From: an uncultured Bacteroides sp.
Lineage (GTDB): Bacteria > Bacteroidota > Bacteroidia > Bacteroidales > Bacteroidaceae
NCBI GenBank assembly: GCA_945965395.1
Contig: CAMFND010000051.1
Coordinates: 1-46,538 of the forward strand
Direction of reading: 5' to 3'
DNA: 46,538 nucleotides
A program made the position numbers and the translations under genes. This document shows, in pieces, positions 9,375 to 17,948 of the stretch (its first letter is position 1; each line of letters opens with the position of its first letter). The notes below the pieces were generated by a model. It was not told the DNA's origin. It worked only from the letters and a program-made list of their open reading frames with translations, and did no database searches.

Positions 9375-9406
9375 TTTGTAATTTACATATAAATGTCATA
9401 CCTTTG
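9375..9406 (+). promoter_or_regulatory. Bacteroidales promoter of the transketolase gene
   Basis: TTTG at 9375-9378 and TACCTTTG at 9399-9406 are separated by 20 bases, a textbook match to the -33/-7 consensus. The predicted transcript starts near 9412 and has a small hairpin in its leader (GCGGGTG with CACTCGC, about 9423-9444). Transketolase can therefore be made independently of arabinose. Confidence 0.8.
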
Positions 9407-9478
9407 CTCATAATTTCAAAAAGCGGGTGACGTATGCCACTCGCATTTTATGTAGCATACAAATCAAAATTTAGTTAT

Positions 9479-11494
9479 ATGAACAGCAAACAAGTAATGA
9501 ACCACGCTGCTGATAATATTCGTATTTTGGCTGCTTCAATGGTTGAAAAAGCAAAGTCCGGACACCCCGGAGGTGCAATGGGTGGAGCCGATTTCATCAA
9601 TGTCTTATATGCAGAGTATCTGCAGTATGACCCTCAGAACCCGAAATGGGAAGGCCGTGACCGTTTCTTCCTGGATCCGGGCCACATGTCACCGATGTTG
9701 TACGCACAATTGGCTCTTATCGGTAAATTTACATTAGACGAATTAAAACAATTACGCCAGTGGGGTTCTCCTACTCCGGGACATCCTGAAGTAGACGTAA
9801 TGCGCGGCATTGAAAACACTTCTGGCCCGCTGGGACAGGGACACGTATTTGCTGTAGGTGCTGCCATCGCTGCCAAATTCCTTGCAGCTCGCACGGGTAA
9901 TCCTACTTTCAATAAAGAAACTATCTACGCTTATATCTCTGACGGTGGTATTCAGGAAGAAATCTCTCAGGGTGCAGGCCGTATTGCCGGTCACCTGGGC
10001 CTGGACAACCTGATCATGTTCTATGACTCAAATGACATCCAGCTTTCTACAGAAACAAAGGATGTTATATCTGAAGATACAGCCATGAAATACCGTGCAT
10101 GGGGATGGAACGTTATCGAAATAAACGGCAACGACTGCGAACAAATCCGTACTGCACTGGATGCTGCAAAAGCAGAAAATAAACGCCCGACGCTGATTAT
10201 CGGTAAATGTATCATGGGTAAAGGTGCCCGCAAGGACGACAATTCTTCATACGAATGCAACTGTAAGACTCATGGCGCTCCTCTGGGCGGCGACGCTTAT
10301 AAGAACACCATGATTAACTTAGGGGCTGACCTTGAAAATCCATTTGTTATTTTTGACGATGTAAAAGAAATTTACGCAAAACGTGAAGAAGAACTGAAGG
10401 CTATCGTAGCTGCACGTCATGAAGAAGAAGCTGCATGGGCTGCAGCTAATCCAGAAAAAGCCGCTCAACAGAAAGAATGGTTCAGCGGAGCAGCTCCGAA
10501 AGTAGACTGGGCTGGTATCCAGCAGAAAGCAAATGATGCTACTCGTAACGCATCTGCAGCTGTATTGGGCGCATTGGCACAGCAGGTTCCTAACATGATT
10601 TGTGCTTCTGCCGACTTGTCTAACTCTGACAAGACTGACGGTTTCTTGAAAAAGACTCATGCATTTGTAAACGGTGACTTCAGCGGTGCCTTCTTTCAGG
10701 CCGGAGTAGCTGAACTCACTATGGCTTGCTGCTGTATCGGTATGGCACTGCACGGTGGTGTAATCGCTGCTTGCGGTACATTCTTCGTATTCTCAGACTA
10801 CATGAAACCGGCTGTACGTATGGCTGCCCTCATGCAGTTGCCAGTGAAGTTCATCTGGACTCACGATGCATTCCGTGTAGGTGAAGACGGTCCTACTCAC
10901 GAACCAGTAGAACAGGAAGCACAAATCCGCTTGATGGAAAAACTGAAAAACCATCACGGTAAGAACTCTATGCTGGTACTTCGTCCGGCCGATGCAGAAG
11001 AAACTACTGTCTGCTGGAAACTGGCTATGGAAAATACCGATACTCCGTCGGCTCTGATTCTGTCTCGCCAGAACATCAACATGTTGCCTGCAGGTACAGA
11101 CTACTCACAGGCTGCCAAGGGAGCTTACATCGTAGCTGGTTCTGACGAAAATCCGGATGTTATCATGGTAGCTTCTGGTTCTGAAGTTTCTACACTGGCA
11201 GCTGGAGCTGAACTGCTTCACAAAGACGGTGTGAAGACTCGTATCGTATCAGTTCCGTCAGAAGGTTTATTCCGCAGCCAGAGCAAGGAATACCAGGAAA
11301 GCATTCTTCCAGCTGGCGCCAAGGTATTTGGTCTGACAGCTGGTCTGCCAGTCAACCTGTTAGGTCTGGTAGGTGCCAACGGTAAGATTTGGGGATTGGA
11401 ATCATTCGGTTTCTCTGCTCCTTACAAAGTGTTGGATGAAAAACTGGGCTTCACTGCTGAAAATGTATATAACCAAGTAAAAGAAATGCTCTGA
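9479..11494 (+). CDS. tkt: transketolase
   Basis: The 671-residue protein is a full-length thiamine-diphosphate transketolase of the non-oxidative pentose phosphate pathway, moving two-carbon units between ketose and aldose phosphates. The N-terminal domain has KSGHPGGAMGG and the cofactor/metal segment ISDGGIQEE...FYDSND. The central pyrimidine domain has TMACCCIGMALHGG and THDAFRVGEDGPTHEPVEQ, a hallmark of transketolases, and the C-terminal domain ends with WGLESFG. The frame is open from 9434, but 9479 gives the normal N-terminus. The gene follows araB and overlaps rpiB, consistent with processing of xylulose 5-phosphate from arabinose. Confidence 0.95.
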   Translation: MNSKQVMNHAADNIRILAASMVEKAKSGHPGGAMGGADFINVLYAEYLQYDPQNPKWEGRDRFFLDPGHMSPMLYAQLALIGKFTLDELKQLRQWGSPTPGHPEVDVMRGIENTSGPLGQGHVFAVGAAIAAKFLAARTGNPTFNKETIYAYISDGGIQEEISQGAGRIAGHLGLDNLIMFYDSNDIQLSTETKDVISEDTAMKYRAWGWNVIEINGNDCEQIRTALDAAKAENKRPTLIIGKCIMGKGARKDDNSSYECNCKTHGAPLGGDAYKNTMINLGADLENPFVIFDDVKEIYAKREEELKAIVAARHEEEAAWAAANPEKAAQQKEWFSGAAPKVDWAGIQQKANDATRNASAAVLGALAQQVPNMICASADLSNSDKTDGFLKKTHAFVNGDFSGAFFQAGVAELTMACCCIGMALHGGVIAACGTFFVFSDYMKPAVRMAALMQLPVKFIWTHDAFRVGEDGPTHEPVEQEAQIRLMEKLKNHHGKNSMLVLRPADAEETTVCWKLAMENTDTPSALILSRQNINMLPAGTDYSQAAKGAYIVAGSDENPDVIMVASGSEVSTLAAGAELLHKDGVKTRIVSVPSEGLFRSQSKEYQESILPAGAKVFGLTAGLPVNLLGLVGANGKIWGLESFGFSAPYKVLDEKLGFTAENVYNQVKEML

Positions 11495-11928
11495 TGAAAA
11501 CGATAGGACTTGCATCCGACCATGCCGGATTTGAATTGAAACAATACGTGAAAAAATGGCTGGAAGCCAAAGGATGGGAATACAAGGATTTCGGAACTTA
11601 CACAACCGACAGTTGTGACTATCCCGACTTTGCTCACCCGCTGGCTTTGGCAGTAGAAAACGGAGAATGCTATCCGGGAATTGCCATCTGTGGAAGCGGT
11701 GAAGGAATCGGTATCACCCTGAACAAACATCAGGGTATCCGCGCCGCACTTTGCTGGATTCCGGAAATTGCTCATCTGGCTCGTCAGCACAACAATGCCA
11801 ACGTGCTGGTGATGCCAGGACGTTTCATTGATGAAGCAATGGCCGACAAGATCATGACAGAATTCTTCACTACCGATTTTGAAGGCGGACGTCACCAGGC
11901 ACGCATCGACAAGATTCCCGCTCGATAA
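11494..11928 (+). CDS. rpiB: ribose-5-phosphate isomerase B
   Basis: The 144-residue protein belongs to the RpiB/LacAB family and interconverts ribose 5-phosphate and ribulose 5-phosphate. The phosphate-binding SDHAGFELK lies at the N-terminus, and the CGSGEGIGITLNK segment holds the catalytic cysteine. HNNANVLVMPGR completes the family pattern. Its ATG overlaps the transketolase TGA by one base, so the two are translationally coupled. A strong terminator follows. Confidence 0.94.
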   Translation: MKTIGLASDHAGFELKQYVKKWLEAKGWEYKDFGTYTTDSCDYPDFAHPLALAVENGECYPGIAICGSGEGIGITLNKHQGIRAALCWIPEIAHLARQHNNANVLVMPGRFIDEAMADKIMTEFFTTDFEGGRHQARIDKIPAR

Positions 11929-11970
11929 TCCCCTGCTCCTGCTTCGGAGAGGTTCTATTTAGAAATATGT

Positions 11971-12015
11971 ACAAAGCCTGTTTTCCTGAAAAGGGAAACG
12001 GGCTTTGTTGTTTTT
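11971..12015 (+). terminator. intrinsic terminator ending the ara/pentose phosphate block
   Basis: ACAAAGCCTGTTTTCC pairs with GGGAAACGGGCTTTGT around a six-base loop, followed by TGTTTTT. Confidence 0.88.
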
Positions 12016-12151
12016 ACCGGAATGTATAATTGTTTCACAAAAAAATAATAAGAAATCCTATTCCTACACCGCAGTAAAAAAAAATACCTATCTTTACACA
12101 TGCTATCTTTAAGAAATAATGTTTCATACTATAAAAACGTTGATACGAATC

Positions 12152-13195
12152 ATGAAAAAACTATTGTTCATCTTACTGGCCTGCCTGCCGTTATTCGGAA
12201 TGGCCAAGGATAAAAAAGACAACTCTGACCCCAAATATCTGGCCGGAGCTATTACAATGGAGGACGGAAAGGTAACCTTCAATCATGAAATCAAGGCTCC
12301 TTCGCTCTCGAAAGAGCAACTCTACCAGCAAATGCTGGACTGGGCCAACAACCGTTTCAAATCTGACGGAAAGCTGCAGAGCCGCGTGGTCTACACCAAC
12401 GAAGAAGAAGGTGACATTGCCGCCTCTGCTGAAGAATACATTGTATTCTCTTCTTCAGCCCTTTCACTGGACCGTACCCGTATCTACTACCAGTACCTTA
12501 TCAATGTGACTGATGGGGTATGCCGCATGACCATGACCCGCATCCGCTACTGGTATGACGAGAACCGCGATGGTGGAGAAAAATATACAGCCGAAGAATG
12601 GATTACCGATGACATGGCACTGAACAAGAAGAAAACCAAACTGGCTCCTATCTGCGGGAAGTTCCGTCGTGAAACCATCGACCTGAAAGACCAGCTCTTC
12701 CAGTCGGCTACCGATGCACTGGGACAAAAGGTGCTGGCTAACGAAACGGCTCCTGCTGTAGTTCCGGCAACTCCTCTGACTCCAGCCATGACCCTGACTG
12801 GCGAGCTGAAAGAAGTGCCTGTGGCACAATTCTCGGAAAACTGGAACAACCAGCTGCAGAACGGACGCATTACCCTGACTGCCAACGATGAAGAAATAGA
12901 AATCAAGGCCGAGAACTGGGGAGGTTTTGGTAAATTATTCAACAAGAACGTGGCCTACCTGCTGATAGCCCAAGACCGCATTGCCCTTAGCGCCCTGATG
13001 GAACAGTGCAGCGAATATAAGATTTCATTCTATGCACAAGGTGCTTCCCAACCGACAGCAGTTATCGAATGCAAGAAGTCAATGAACCAGAAAATGACGG
13101 CTGAAGATTTGAGATCACTTAACATTCAGGCGGATAGCAGCAAGTCGTACACCATGTATACAGGTGAAATCACACGCACGCAATTGCGTCAGTAA
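12152..13195 (+). CDS. secreted DUF4468 domain protein
   Basis: The 347-residue protein starts with a Sec signal peptide (LLFILLACLPLFGMA). Residues about 30-130 match the DUF4468 pattern found in Bacteroidetes: a DGKV.F...I strand, LSKEQLYQQMLDWANNRF and SRVVYTNEEEGDIAASAEE. The C-terminal half (about 215-347) contains a second alpha/beta unit with no domain I recognise. Function is unknown; DUF4468 proteins are periplasmic or secreted. The upstream frame is open from 12119, but 12152 begins the signal peptide. TATCTTTA sequences upstream are weak -7 candidates. It stands alone between a terminator and the accessory island. Confidence 0.8.
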   Translation: MKKLLFILLACLPLFGMAKDKKDNSDPKYLAGAITMEDGKVTFNHEIKAPSLSKEQLYQQMLDWANNRFKSDGKLQSRVVYTNEEEGDIAASAEEYIVFSSSALSLDRTRIYYQYLINVTDGVCRMTMTRIRYWYDENRDGGEKYTAEEWITDDMALNKKKTKLAPICGKFRRETIDLKDQLFQSATDALGQKVLANETAPAVVPATPLTPAMTLTGELKEVPVAQFSENWNNQLQNGRITLTANDEEIEIKAENWGGFGKLFNKNVAYLLIAQDRIALSALMEQCSEYKISFYAQGASQPTAVIECKKSMNQKMTAEDLRSLNIQADSSKSYTMYTGEITRTQLRQ

Positions 13196-13203
13196 CCACA
13201 TAG

Positions 13204-13318
13204 AAAAGAGGCTGTTTCAAAATAGAATTGAAAAAATAAAAATCTTATAGATTGAAACTCAGAAATAGAAATCTCCTGCTTTAGCTTTTGTTTAATAGGG
13301 CTAAAAGCAGGAGATTTT
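13204..13318. repeat. possible solo insertion-sequence end with a hairpin
   Basis: GAGGCTGTTTCAAAATAG near 13207 resembles the terminal sequence of some Bacteroides insertion sequences, and it is followed by a strong hairpin (ATCTCCTGCTTTAGC with GCTAAAAGCAGGAGAT, 13269-13318, then TTTTT). The hairpin would also end transcription of the DUF4468 gene. There is no transposase, no partner end and no visible target duplication, so the IS reading rests on resemblance alone. It sits at the edge of the minus-strand island. Confidence 0.35.
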
Positions 13319-13410
13319 TATGTTCTCACTTATTGATTATTTTATCGGACAACAATATTTTGCAATAAAGTACATCATCAGACCGTTCCAAGAATTATCG
13401 GGCAGAGAGG

Positions 13411-13809
13411 TCATGAGATAAGGCATACCAGAATGATTGTGGCCGCAATGACGGCAAGATAAGCGATTATCCGCCTTTTCCAATATCCGAAACGCCTATT
13501 GATTTCTTTCCTCGCTTCGGCGCATATTTCTATATAGCTTATCTGATAGGGTACTACAATGCCTATGCCGATAAGTGCCCACCCTATCAGAGTGAACATA
13601 ATAATGTGATGATAACAGTTAGGTGGGTCTGGTACGGTAAACACTATCGTAAAAATCAATGCACAATATGGTATGTCGATAATGCCTGTTGCCCTGCGTT
13701 CCACCCAGTTTCGTACACCTTTTCTCTTTAGCATTTCAAGACTGAGCGTAAAAGCAATTTTGTGCATCATTGTGAAAGCCCACCAAAAGCGTCTTATGTG
13801 TGAAATCAT
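13411..13809 (-). CDS. small membrane protein of unknown function
   Basis: I do not recognise this 132-residue protein. It has hydrophobic segments at about residues 45-58 (IIDIPYCALIFTIVFTV), 68-88 (IIMFTLIGWALIGIGIVVPY) and 114-131 (IIAYLAVIAATIILVCLI), so two or three membrane helices, and a basic stretch before the last one. It is the last gene of a minus-strand run and follows the 56-residue ORF by 31 bases. In this context it might be a membrane immunity or accessory protein, but nothing in the sequence proves it. Confidence 0.6.
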   Translation of the reverse strand: MISHIRRFWWAFTMMHKIAFTLSLEMLKRKGVRNWVERRATGIIDIPYCALIFTIVFTVPDPPNCYHHIIMFTLIGWALIGIGIVVPYQISYIEICAEARKEINRRFGYWKRRIIAYLAVIAATIILVCLIS

Positions 13810-13840
13810 ATTCCTTTCATTTTTAATATACCTGTTTGTT

Positions 13841-14011
13841 TTATACCTTATATATTACCGCATAAACAGCAAATCCTATTGTAAGTACAAGATAGATACC
13901 TATCAGTACCTTGCATCTTGACAGATGAAAATAAAGCTCACGGCTGACTTTCTCAAGCGTCTGGACGGTATCGAAAACGGCTTTGCAACTTACGGTAATG
14001 GCAATATTCAT
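13841..14011 (-). CDS. 56-residue single-pass membrane protein, unknown
   Basis: This short ORF begins MNIAITVSCKAV and has one strong hydrophobic helix (VLIGIYLVLTIGFAVYAVIY) at its C-terminus after an amphipathic N-terminal half. Its ATG overlaps the TAA of the upstream 70-codon ORF as TAATG, which points to translational coupling and supports both being real. I know no family for it. It belongs to the same minus-strand island run. Confidence 0.5.
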   Translation of the reverse strand: MNIAITVSCKAVFDTVQTLEKVSRELYFHLSRCKVLIGIYLVLTIGFAVYAVIYKV

Positions 14012-14223
14012 TAAAGACAATACGAGCCACCATAACCGATGAAAAAGTCTATAAGGTTTTCACTCAGTATGGTTGTGTTGTTCTTTACGCACAGGTTAAA
14101 TGAGGATAGCAGCCATACAGTCTTGGGAAACAGTATGCCTGCGAATCCAACTGTGACAGGCTTGCGCATCTTCCCTTGCAGCAGTCGGTACATGTGAATA
14201 AAAATTACCTTGTTTATAATCAT
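14011..14223 (-). CDS. 70-residue hypothetical protein
   Basis: The product has a moderately hydrophobic middle (VTVGFAGILFPKTVWLLSSF) and no domain I recognise. It could start at the ATG at 14223 or at internal ATG codons. The one-base stop/start overlap with the following ORF is the main argument that it is translated. It could also be the remnant of a longer gene; I see no matching upstream fragment in the 90 bases before it. Confidence 0.4.
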   Translation of the reverse strand: MIINKVIFIHMYRLLQGKMRKPVTVGFAGILFPKTVWLLSSFNLCVKNNTTILSENLIDFFIGYGGSYCL

Positions 14224-14313
14224 ATCCGTATTTGTTTTAGAAGTATTAATAGTTTATCATATTGATAACTAATCTATTGTAATCATTATCCAAACAACAC
14301 ACGTTTGCCCGTC

Positions 14314-15144
14314 TTAAAACTCCAAATCTTCCGTCCATTCCAGAGAATCAACCGGACAAAGTCTGGCATTTCTCACCTCGTACCATCCGGTCAGCAGTAT
14401 CTTTATGCTGTCCATCGTATATCCTTTAACCCACGTGCATTCGACAAATTTACGTCTGCCGTCTTGGATTTCCTCAATCGTAGCATGGTTCAACAACCCT
14501 ACACGGAATTCTCCGCCCATATCGCCCTTTGTAGCCCGTACCTGCATGATATAGACAGGCTGTCCGTAGCGAGACGTGCGACCGTCTTGATTTATCAGGC
14601 GTTGTAAAGCTTCATGAGGGACTTCCTGACGGGCTCCTACCCTGAAATGCAGTGAAAGATAATCCCTCCACCTTTGCGGAACTTCAACCTGTGTATTCTC
14701 TACCTCAGCCTTGCTCCCGCTTATCTGCATCAGTGCGCTTGGCAACAGATACATTTCGGAAATAAGCAGAAAAGCCAGAGAGAACAGAAAAAAATAACAT
14801 CTGAAGGGGCTGAACCTGCGTCCTTCATAGTGCTGCATGACTGCTTTCCTTCGTGAAAACGGGTATATCCGACCGCGCCAGATACAGTGTTCAGTTACGA
14901 GGAGTCCAGCTATCATGGCGACTGTAAAACATTCGAATACCGGGGAATCATAAAGAGAATAAAGGAAATGCCCGGCAGTAAAGAATATTGGAGCATAGAT
15001 AAATGTCATGATGCAAAACATCAGCACGGATTCCCCGTCGGGACGTCTTGGTTCGCCTTTGTAATACCATTGTGCCATTTCTCCCAACCAGAACAGATAG
15101 TCGAAGAAGTAGTATTTTCGTTCTTTAGATGATTGCTCCCTCAT
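14314..15144 (-). CDS. membrane protein of unknown function with C-terminal soluble domain
   Basis: The 276-residue protein has a charged N-terminus, membrane helices at about residues 41-61 (MFCIMTFIYAPIFFTAGHFL) and 70-86, and a third near 115-135 (CYFFLFSLAFLLISEMYLL). A soluble C-terminal half of about 140 residues follows, beginning near SGSKAEVENTQ. That half contains several Trp and aromatic strands (VECTWVKGYTMDS) and ends in acidic residues, but no motif I can name. It starts 15 bases after the 59-residue membrane ORF, so the two are probably one transcript. Unknown function within the accessory island. Confidence 0.65.
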   Translation of the reverse strand: MREQSSKERKYYFFDYLFWLGEMAQWYYKGEPRRPDGESVLMFCIMTFIYAPIFFTAGHFLYSLYDSPVFECFTVAMIAGLLVTEHCIWRGRIYPFSRRKAVMQHYEGRRFSPFRCYFFLFSLAFLLISEMYLLPSALMQISGSKAEVENTQVEVPQRWRDYLSLHFRVGARQEVPHEALQRLINQDGRTSRYGQPVYIMQVRATKGDMGGEFRVGLLNHATIEEIQDGRRKFVECTWVKGYTMDSIKILLTGWYEVRNARLCPVDSLEWTEDLEF

Positions 15145-15159
15145 GTGATTGTTGTTTTT

Positions 15160-15339
15160 TTAATAAGTCGCGAAATAGATAAAAGCCAGAATGAGGATGA
15201 TAATTACCACAAACACGCCTTTCCCAAAATAGTATATCCTTTCTCCAAGTGTGTTTGCCAGTTCCCGCCCGACAGAAGTACAGGGTTCCCAAGCCCATTG
15301 CCAGTTGAGTATGATTCCCAAAAGCAAGAGCAGGAACAT
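15160..15339 (-). CDS. 59-residue two-helix membrane protein, unknown
   Basis: The reading frame starts MFLLLLLGIILNW and ends with a second hydrophobic helix (VFVVIIIILILAFIYF-like) before a TAA, with a charged middle (GRELANTLGERIYYFGKG). This composition is what a small membrane protein should look like. A longer open frame across the same DNA (15125-15361) encodes Cys-, His- and Arg-rich sequence without structure and overlaps the next gene, so I take it as a shadow. The spacing of 15 bases to the 276-residue gene and 18 bases from the lipoprotein gene fits an operon. Confidence 0.6.
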   Translation of the reverse strand: MFLLLLLGIILNWQWAWEPCTSVGRELANTLGERIYYFGKGVFVVIIILILAFIYFATY

Positions 15340-15357
15340 CCCGATACATTATCCATA

Positions 15358-15870
15358 TCAAGGCACTATTTCGTAAACGGTTCGCTCGTTGTTTCTGAAA
15401 ATGGTATGTTCAATCTGTTTTCCGACCTTCACGATACTATCTATGCCCGCATTGACTTTCAGACTAAGGACGGGAGCATATTGCAGATGGTCGTAATCGA
15501 CTGGAGTATTGTTATAGGTCGTTTCAACTGTCGGATAGCCGTGTTCCTTCGCAAACTGTTTCAACGAATCCAGATAAGGAAGCTGTTCCTTGCTCATGGC
15601 TTCAAAGTCAATATAGAATTTTCCGTTTTCCTGCATGAAGTAGATGCAGTCCGTACCGTTTCCGCAGATACCTGTAAAATCGAACTCAGTCCGTCCGGCT
15701 TGCACGTTTTTCAGTATTTCGGGCAGCTTATCAATGGTGATACGTGCGGCTTTCGGAACGGCAAGCCCGATGCTTTGCAACTGTGATGATGTGTGCTTGC
15801 CCGTGTTCCTGCATCCCAACACTCCAAAAGCGAGTGACAACAGTCCTAATGCTAAAATCTTAGTATTCAT
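15358..15870 (-). CDS. putative lipoprotein, unknown function
   Basis: The 170-residue protein has a lipoprotein signal peptide ending FGVLGC. The mature part contains FDFTGICGNGTDCIYFMQENGKFYIDFEAM, a strand-rich region with two cysteines, and then VETTYNNTPVDYDHLQYAPVLSLKV. I know no family. Lipidation, small size and neighbours suggest a periplasm-facing immunity-type or envelope protein, but this is inference. The start is the ATG at 15870; a TTG two codons upstream is possible. Confidence 0.6.
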   Translation of the reverse strand: MNTKILALGLLSLAFGVLGCRNTGKHTSSQLQSIGLAVPKAARITIDKLPEILKNVQAGRTEFDFTGICGNGTDCIYFMQENGKFYIDFEAMSKEQLPYLDSLKQFAKEHGYPTVETTYNNTPVDYDHLQYAPVLSLKVNAGIDSIVKVGKQIEHTIFRNNERTVYEIVP

Positions 15871-15891
15871 ACACAATGTTATTTAATATTG

Positions 15892-16269
15892 TTATTTTAG
15901 CGTTTCCCGTATAAAGTTATCCAATTCTTTAGAGGTATAAAACTTCCAGACGGAATATCCTAACATATTTCCGTCAGGATCTTGCGGTATGCCCCAATAT
16001 TTCATACATTCCTTATCGACATATTGCTTGATTGCGGTGATTTCATCGAGCGATAAATGACTGAGTTGCACGAAATACCCGGTGGAATAGTCCTTGTTTA
16101 TGACAGAGAGGCTGTCGATAGACTTGTTCATGCAGGCTATACAGGCGGTCAAGGCATACCCTTTCGCCTCGTCCAGCCGTGTCTGGTACATCATTTTTTG
16201 TGTGCTGCAACCGAATGTAGTGCAGAACGCCGTGATTGTGATTGCCATTAGCAGATGTTTCTTTCTCAT
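15892..16269 (-). CDS. putative lipoprotein resembling Tai4-type T6SS amidase immunity proteins
   Basis: The 125-residue product has a lipoprotein signal (MRKKHLLMAITITAFCTTFGC). The mature domain has an early paired-cysteine helix (GYALTACIACM), a helical middle with LSLDEITAIKQYVDKEC and the conserved-looking KFYTSKELDNFI end. This layout reminds me of Tai4-family periplasmic immunity proteins, which protect against peptidoglycan amidase effectors of type VI secretion. The resemblance is by eye only. No amidase effector or secretion gene lies nearby, so if correct it is an orphan. The frame is open to 16368, but 16269 starts the signal peptide. Confidence 0.55.
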   Translation of the reverse strand: MRKKHLLMAITITAFCTTFGCSTQKMMYQTRLDEAKGYALTACIACMNKSIDSLSVINKDYSTGYFVQLSHLSLDEITAIKQYVDKECMKYWGIPQDPDGNMLGYSVWKFYTSKELDNFIRETLK

Positions 16270-16389
16270 ATAATTGTACTTTATGTTTACTGTTACTTTC
16301 ATCGTTTCTTTTGATTTATGAGGACAGATAATGTCCGGCATCTTGCCATCGTTAAGCGGTACAGGCATTTGTTGCCAGCATGATTTGTT

Positions 16390-17103
16390 TTATTGATTTT
16401 CTTCCCATACTCCTCTATGTACATCAAGCAATTTGCCTGTTTGACCGTCATATAATCTTACGGTCATATTGTAAGTATCGTTAGAGAAGATGGAGTCTCT
16501 CATCATAACATACCATCCACAGCTTTTATATGGAATTGAATCAGTATCACGATAGTCCGTTCCATAATATATGGAGATATTATGGAACAAATCTAAATTT
16601 TCCTTTTTCAGCTTCTCTATCAATCGATGAATAGAATAGGTAGGATAGATATAATCTTTTTCTTCAGAGCAAGTAGCCCCCAAATTACATACATTTCCTT
16701 CTTTATCATACCATACCCAAGGTGATATGTTCTTCCAGTCAATAAATCGTTGATGCCAGTCTATCAGCTTGCCGTCCTTTCCGTCATACGACATCACATC
16801 TATAATCGGTTTTTCTGGATATTCTATTGCATAATAATAGTTGTTGGCATAATCTAACTGTATGAGATGGTGTTCTCCATTGGAGAACGTAGTATCAAGC
16901 TCAATACCATTTCCATACTTCTTAAAAAATAATGTATCAAAAACTCTTGGAGGGAAATCTAAGCTGTTCAGACTATCACATATATGCCTATACTCTCTTT
17001 CCTGTCGGCTAATACAGCTTACAGAAAAGAGGCAGAACAATGAAACAGTTATCATTACAACTTTCATTATTACTCTTGTACATCTTCTTAAGTCCATATT
17101 CAT
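16390..17103 (-). CDS. putative lipoprotein of unknown function
   Basis: A hydrophobic signal ends FSVSC in this 237-residue protein. Translation could start at 17103 or at the ATG at 17067 (MKVVMITVSL), which would give a standard 18-residue lipoprotein signal. The mature part contains repeated Trp/Tyr-rich strands (WHQRFIDWKNISPWVWYDKEG) and a late RLYDGQTGKLLDVHRG, reminiscent of beta-propeller or PepSY-like strands but not assignable. It is A+T-rich compared with the housekeeping genes, in keeping with an acquired island gene. Confidence 0.6.
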   Translation of the reverse strand: MNMDLRRCTRVIMKVVMITVSLFCLFSVSCISRQEREYRHICDSLNSLDFPPRVFDTLFFKKYGNGIELDTTFSNGEHHLIQLDYANNYYYAIEYPEKPIIDVMSYDGKDGKLIDWHQRFIDWKNISPWVWYDKEGNVCNLGATCSEEKDYIYPTYSIHRLIEKLKKENLDLFHNISIYYGTDYRDTDSIPYKSCGWYVMMRDSIFSNDTYNMTVRLYDGQTGKLLDVHRGVWEENQ

Positions 17104-17167
17104 TTCTTTTCGCTGATAATGTTTGGCAGATAAACCACCTTTAATGTTTCATCTGTTTGTTATCGAC

Positions 17168-17842
17168 CTACTTTATTTTTAATTTTTGATTAAACGCAAG
17201 TATTACGAAACACTTATCTAAACCACAATTAATTACTTCATTCTTTTCTAATTGAGAGTAGGCTTTTAGAAACCTATTTCGACATTTATTTGAATGTATG
17301 TAGTGATTAAAGTAGTTTTCAGCTTGTTCCTTTTCTCCGTATCTCAACATATATGGTAAAGCATGGAGAGAGTCTGAAGTGTATTGATTGAAGCAACATC
17401 CATGTTGTGTAATAAAATCAATTGCAGTTTGTCTATTTTCAAACAAATCAAATATCGGACAAACATACTTTTCAAGTAAATCAATAATTGTTTTTACTGA
17501 TATAATATAGCTTAATCCCGCAAGATTCCAAGATTTATACTCATTTATTGGTGACAGGTAGCCAATATGATTATGATATACTAAATCATCATTATTGATA
17601 TTGAGATTCTCTTCCTGCACCCATTTTTTCAGACTCTTACTGGTTATCGTAATCAATGGATATATAGTCACACTACAAGATGTATTATATACACTTGAAC
17701 GAAACCAAATTTCAAAAGTCAAATCTTTATCTTTTGAAATCCTTTTCAAGCATTGTCCATTTTTGAAGGACTTAAAGCCTCTTTCTAAAAAAGGAACAGC
17801 TATCTCATTACAAGCTTTTATAAATATATCTCTTGGTTTCAT
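17168..17842 (-). CDS. hypothetical cytoplasmic protein, possibly DUF4304/immunity-like
   Basis: The 224-residue protein has no signal or membrane segment. Its N-terminus (FLERGFKSFKNGQCLKRISKD followed by a strand with FEIWFRSS) resembles the opening of DUF4304-type immunity proteins, where a helix is followed by a beta-sheet describing a self-contained domain. The C-terminal half is helical (YMLRYGEKEQAENYFNHY). The assignment is tentative. The gene is clearly A+T-richer than the flanking metabolic genes and stands between an immunity-like lipoprotein and a broken MORN-type gene. Confidence 0.55.
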   Translation of the reverse strand: MKPRDIFIKACNEIAVPFLERGFKSFKNGQCLKRISKDKDLTFEIWFRSSVYNTSCSVTIYPLITITSKSLKKWVQEENLNINNDDLVYHNHIGYLSPINEYKSWNLAGLSYIISVKTIIDLLEKYVCPIFDLFENRQTAIDFITQHGCCFNQYTSDSLHALPYMLRYGEKEQAENYFNHYIHSNKCRNRFLKAYSQLEKNEVINCGLDKCFVILAFNQKLKIK

Positions 17843-17948
17843 TTTTTATTTTTAGGTCGATAACGTTATGCTAACAACGAAATCCACTGTTTTTTTCTAA
17901 GTAGGATTATTCGTTCCATTCAAGGGTGGTGGTGTTTGTTACATCGTA

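Noticed and set aside
15125..15361. 78-codon minus-strand ORF
   Set aside because: Cys/His/Arg-rich without structure and overlapping the next gene; the frame at 15160-15339 encodes a clean two-helix membrane protein instead.
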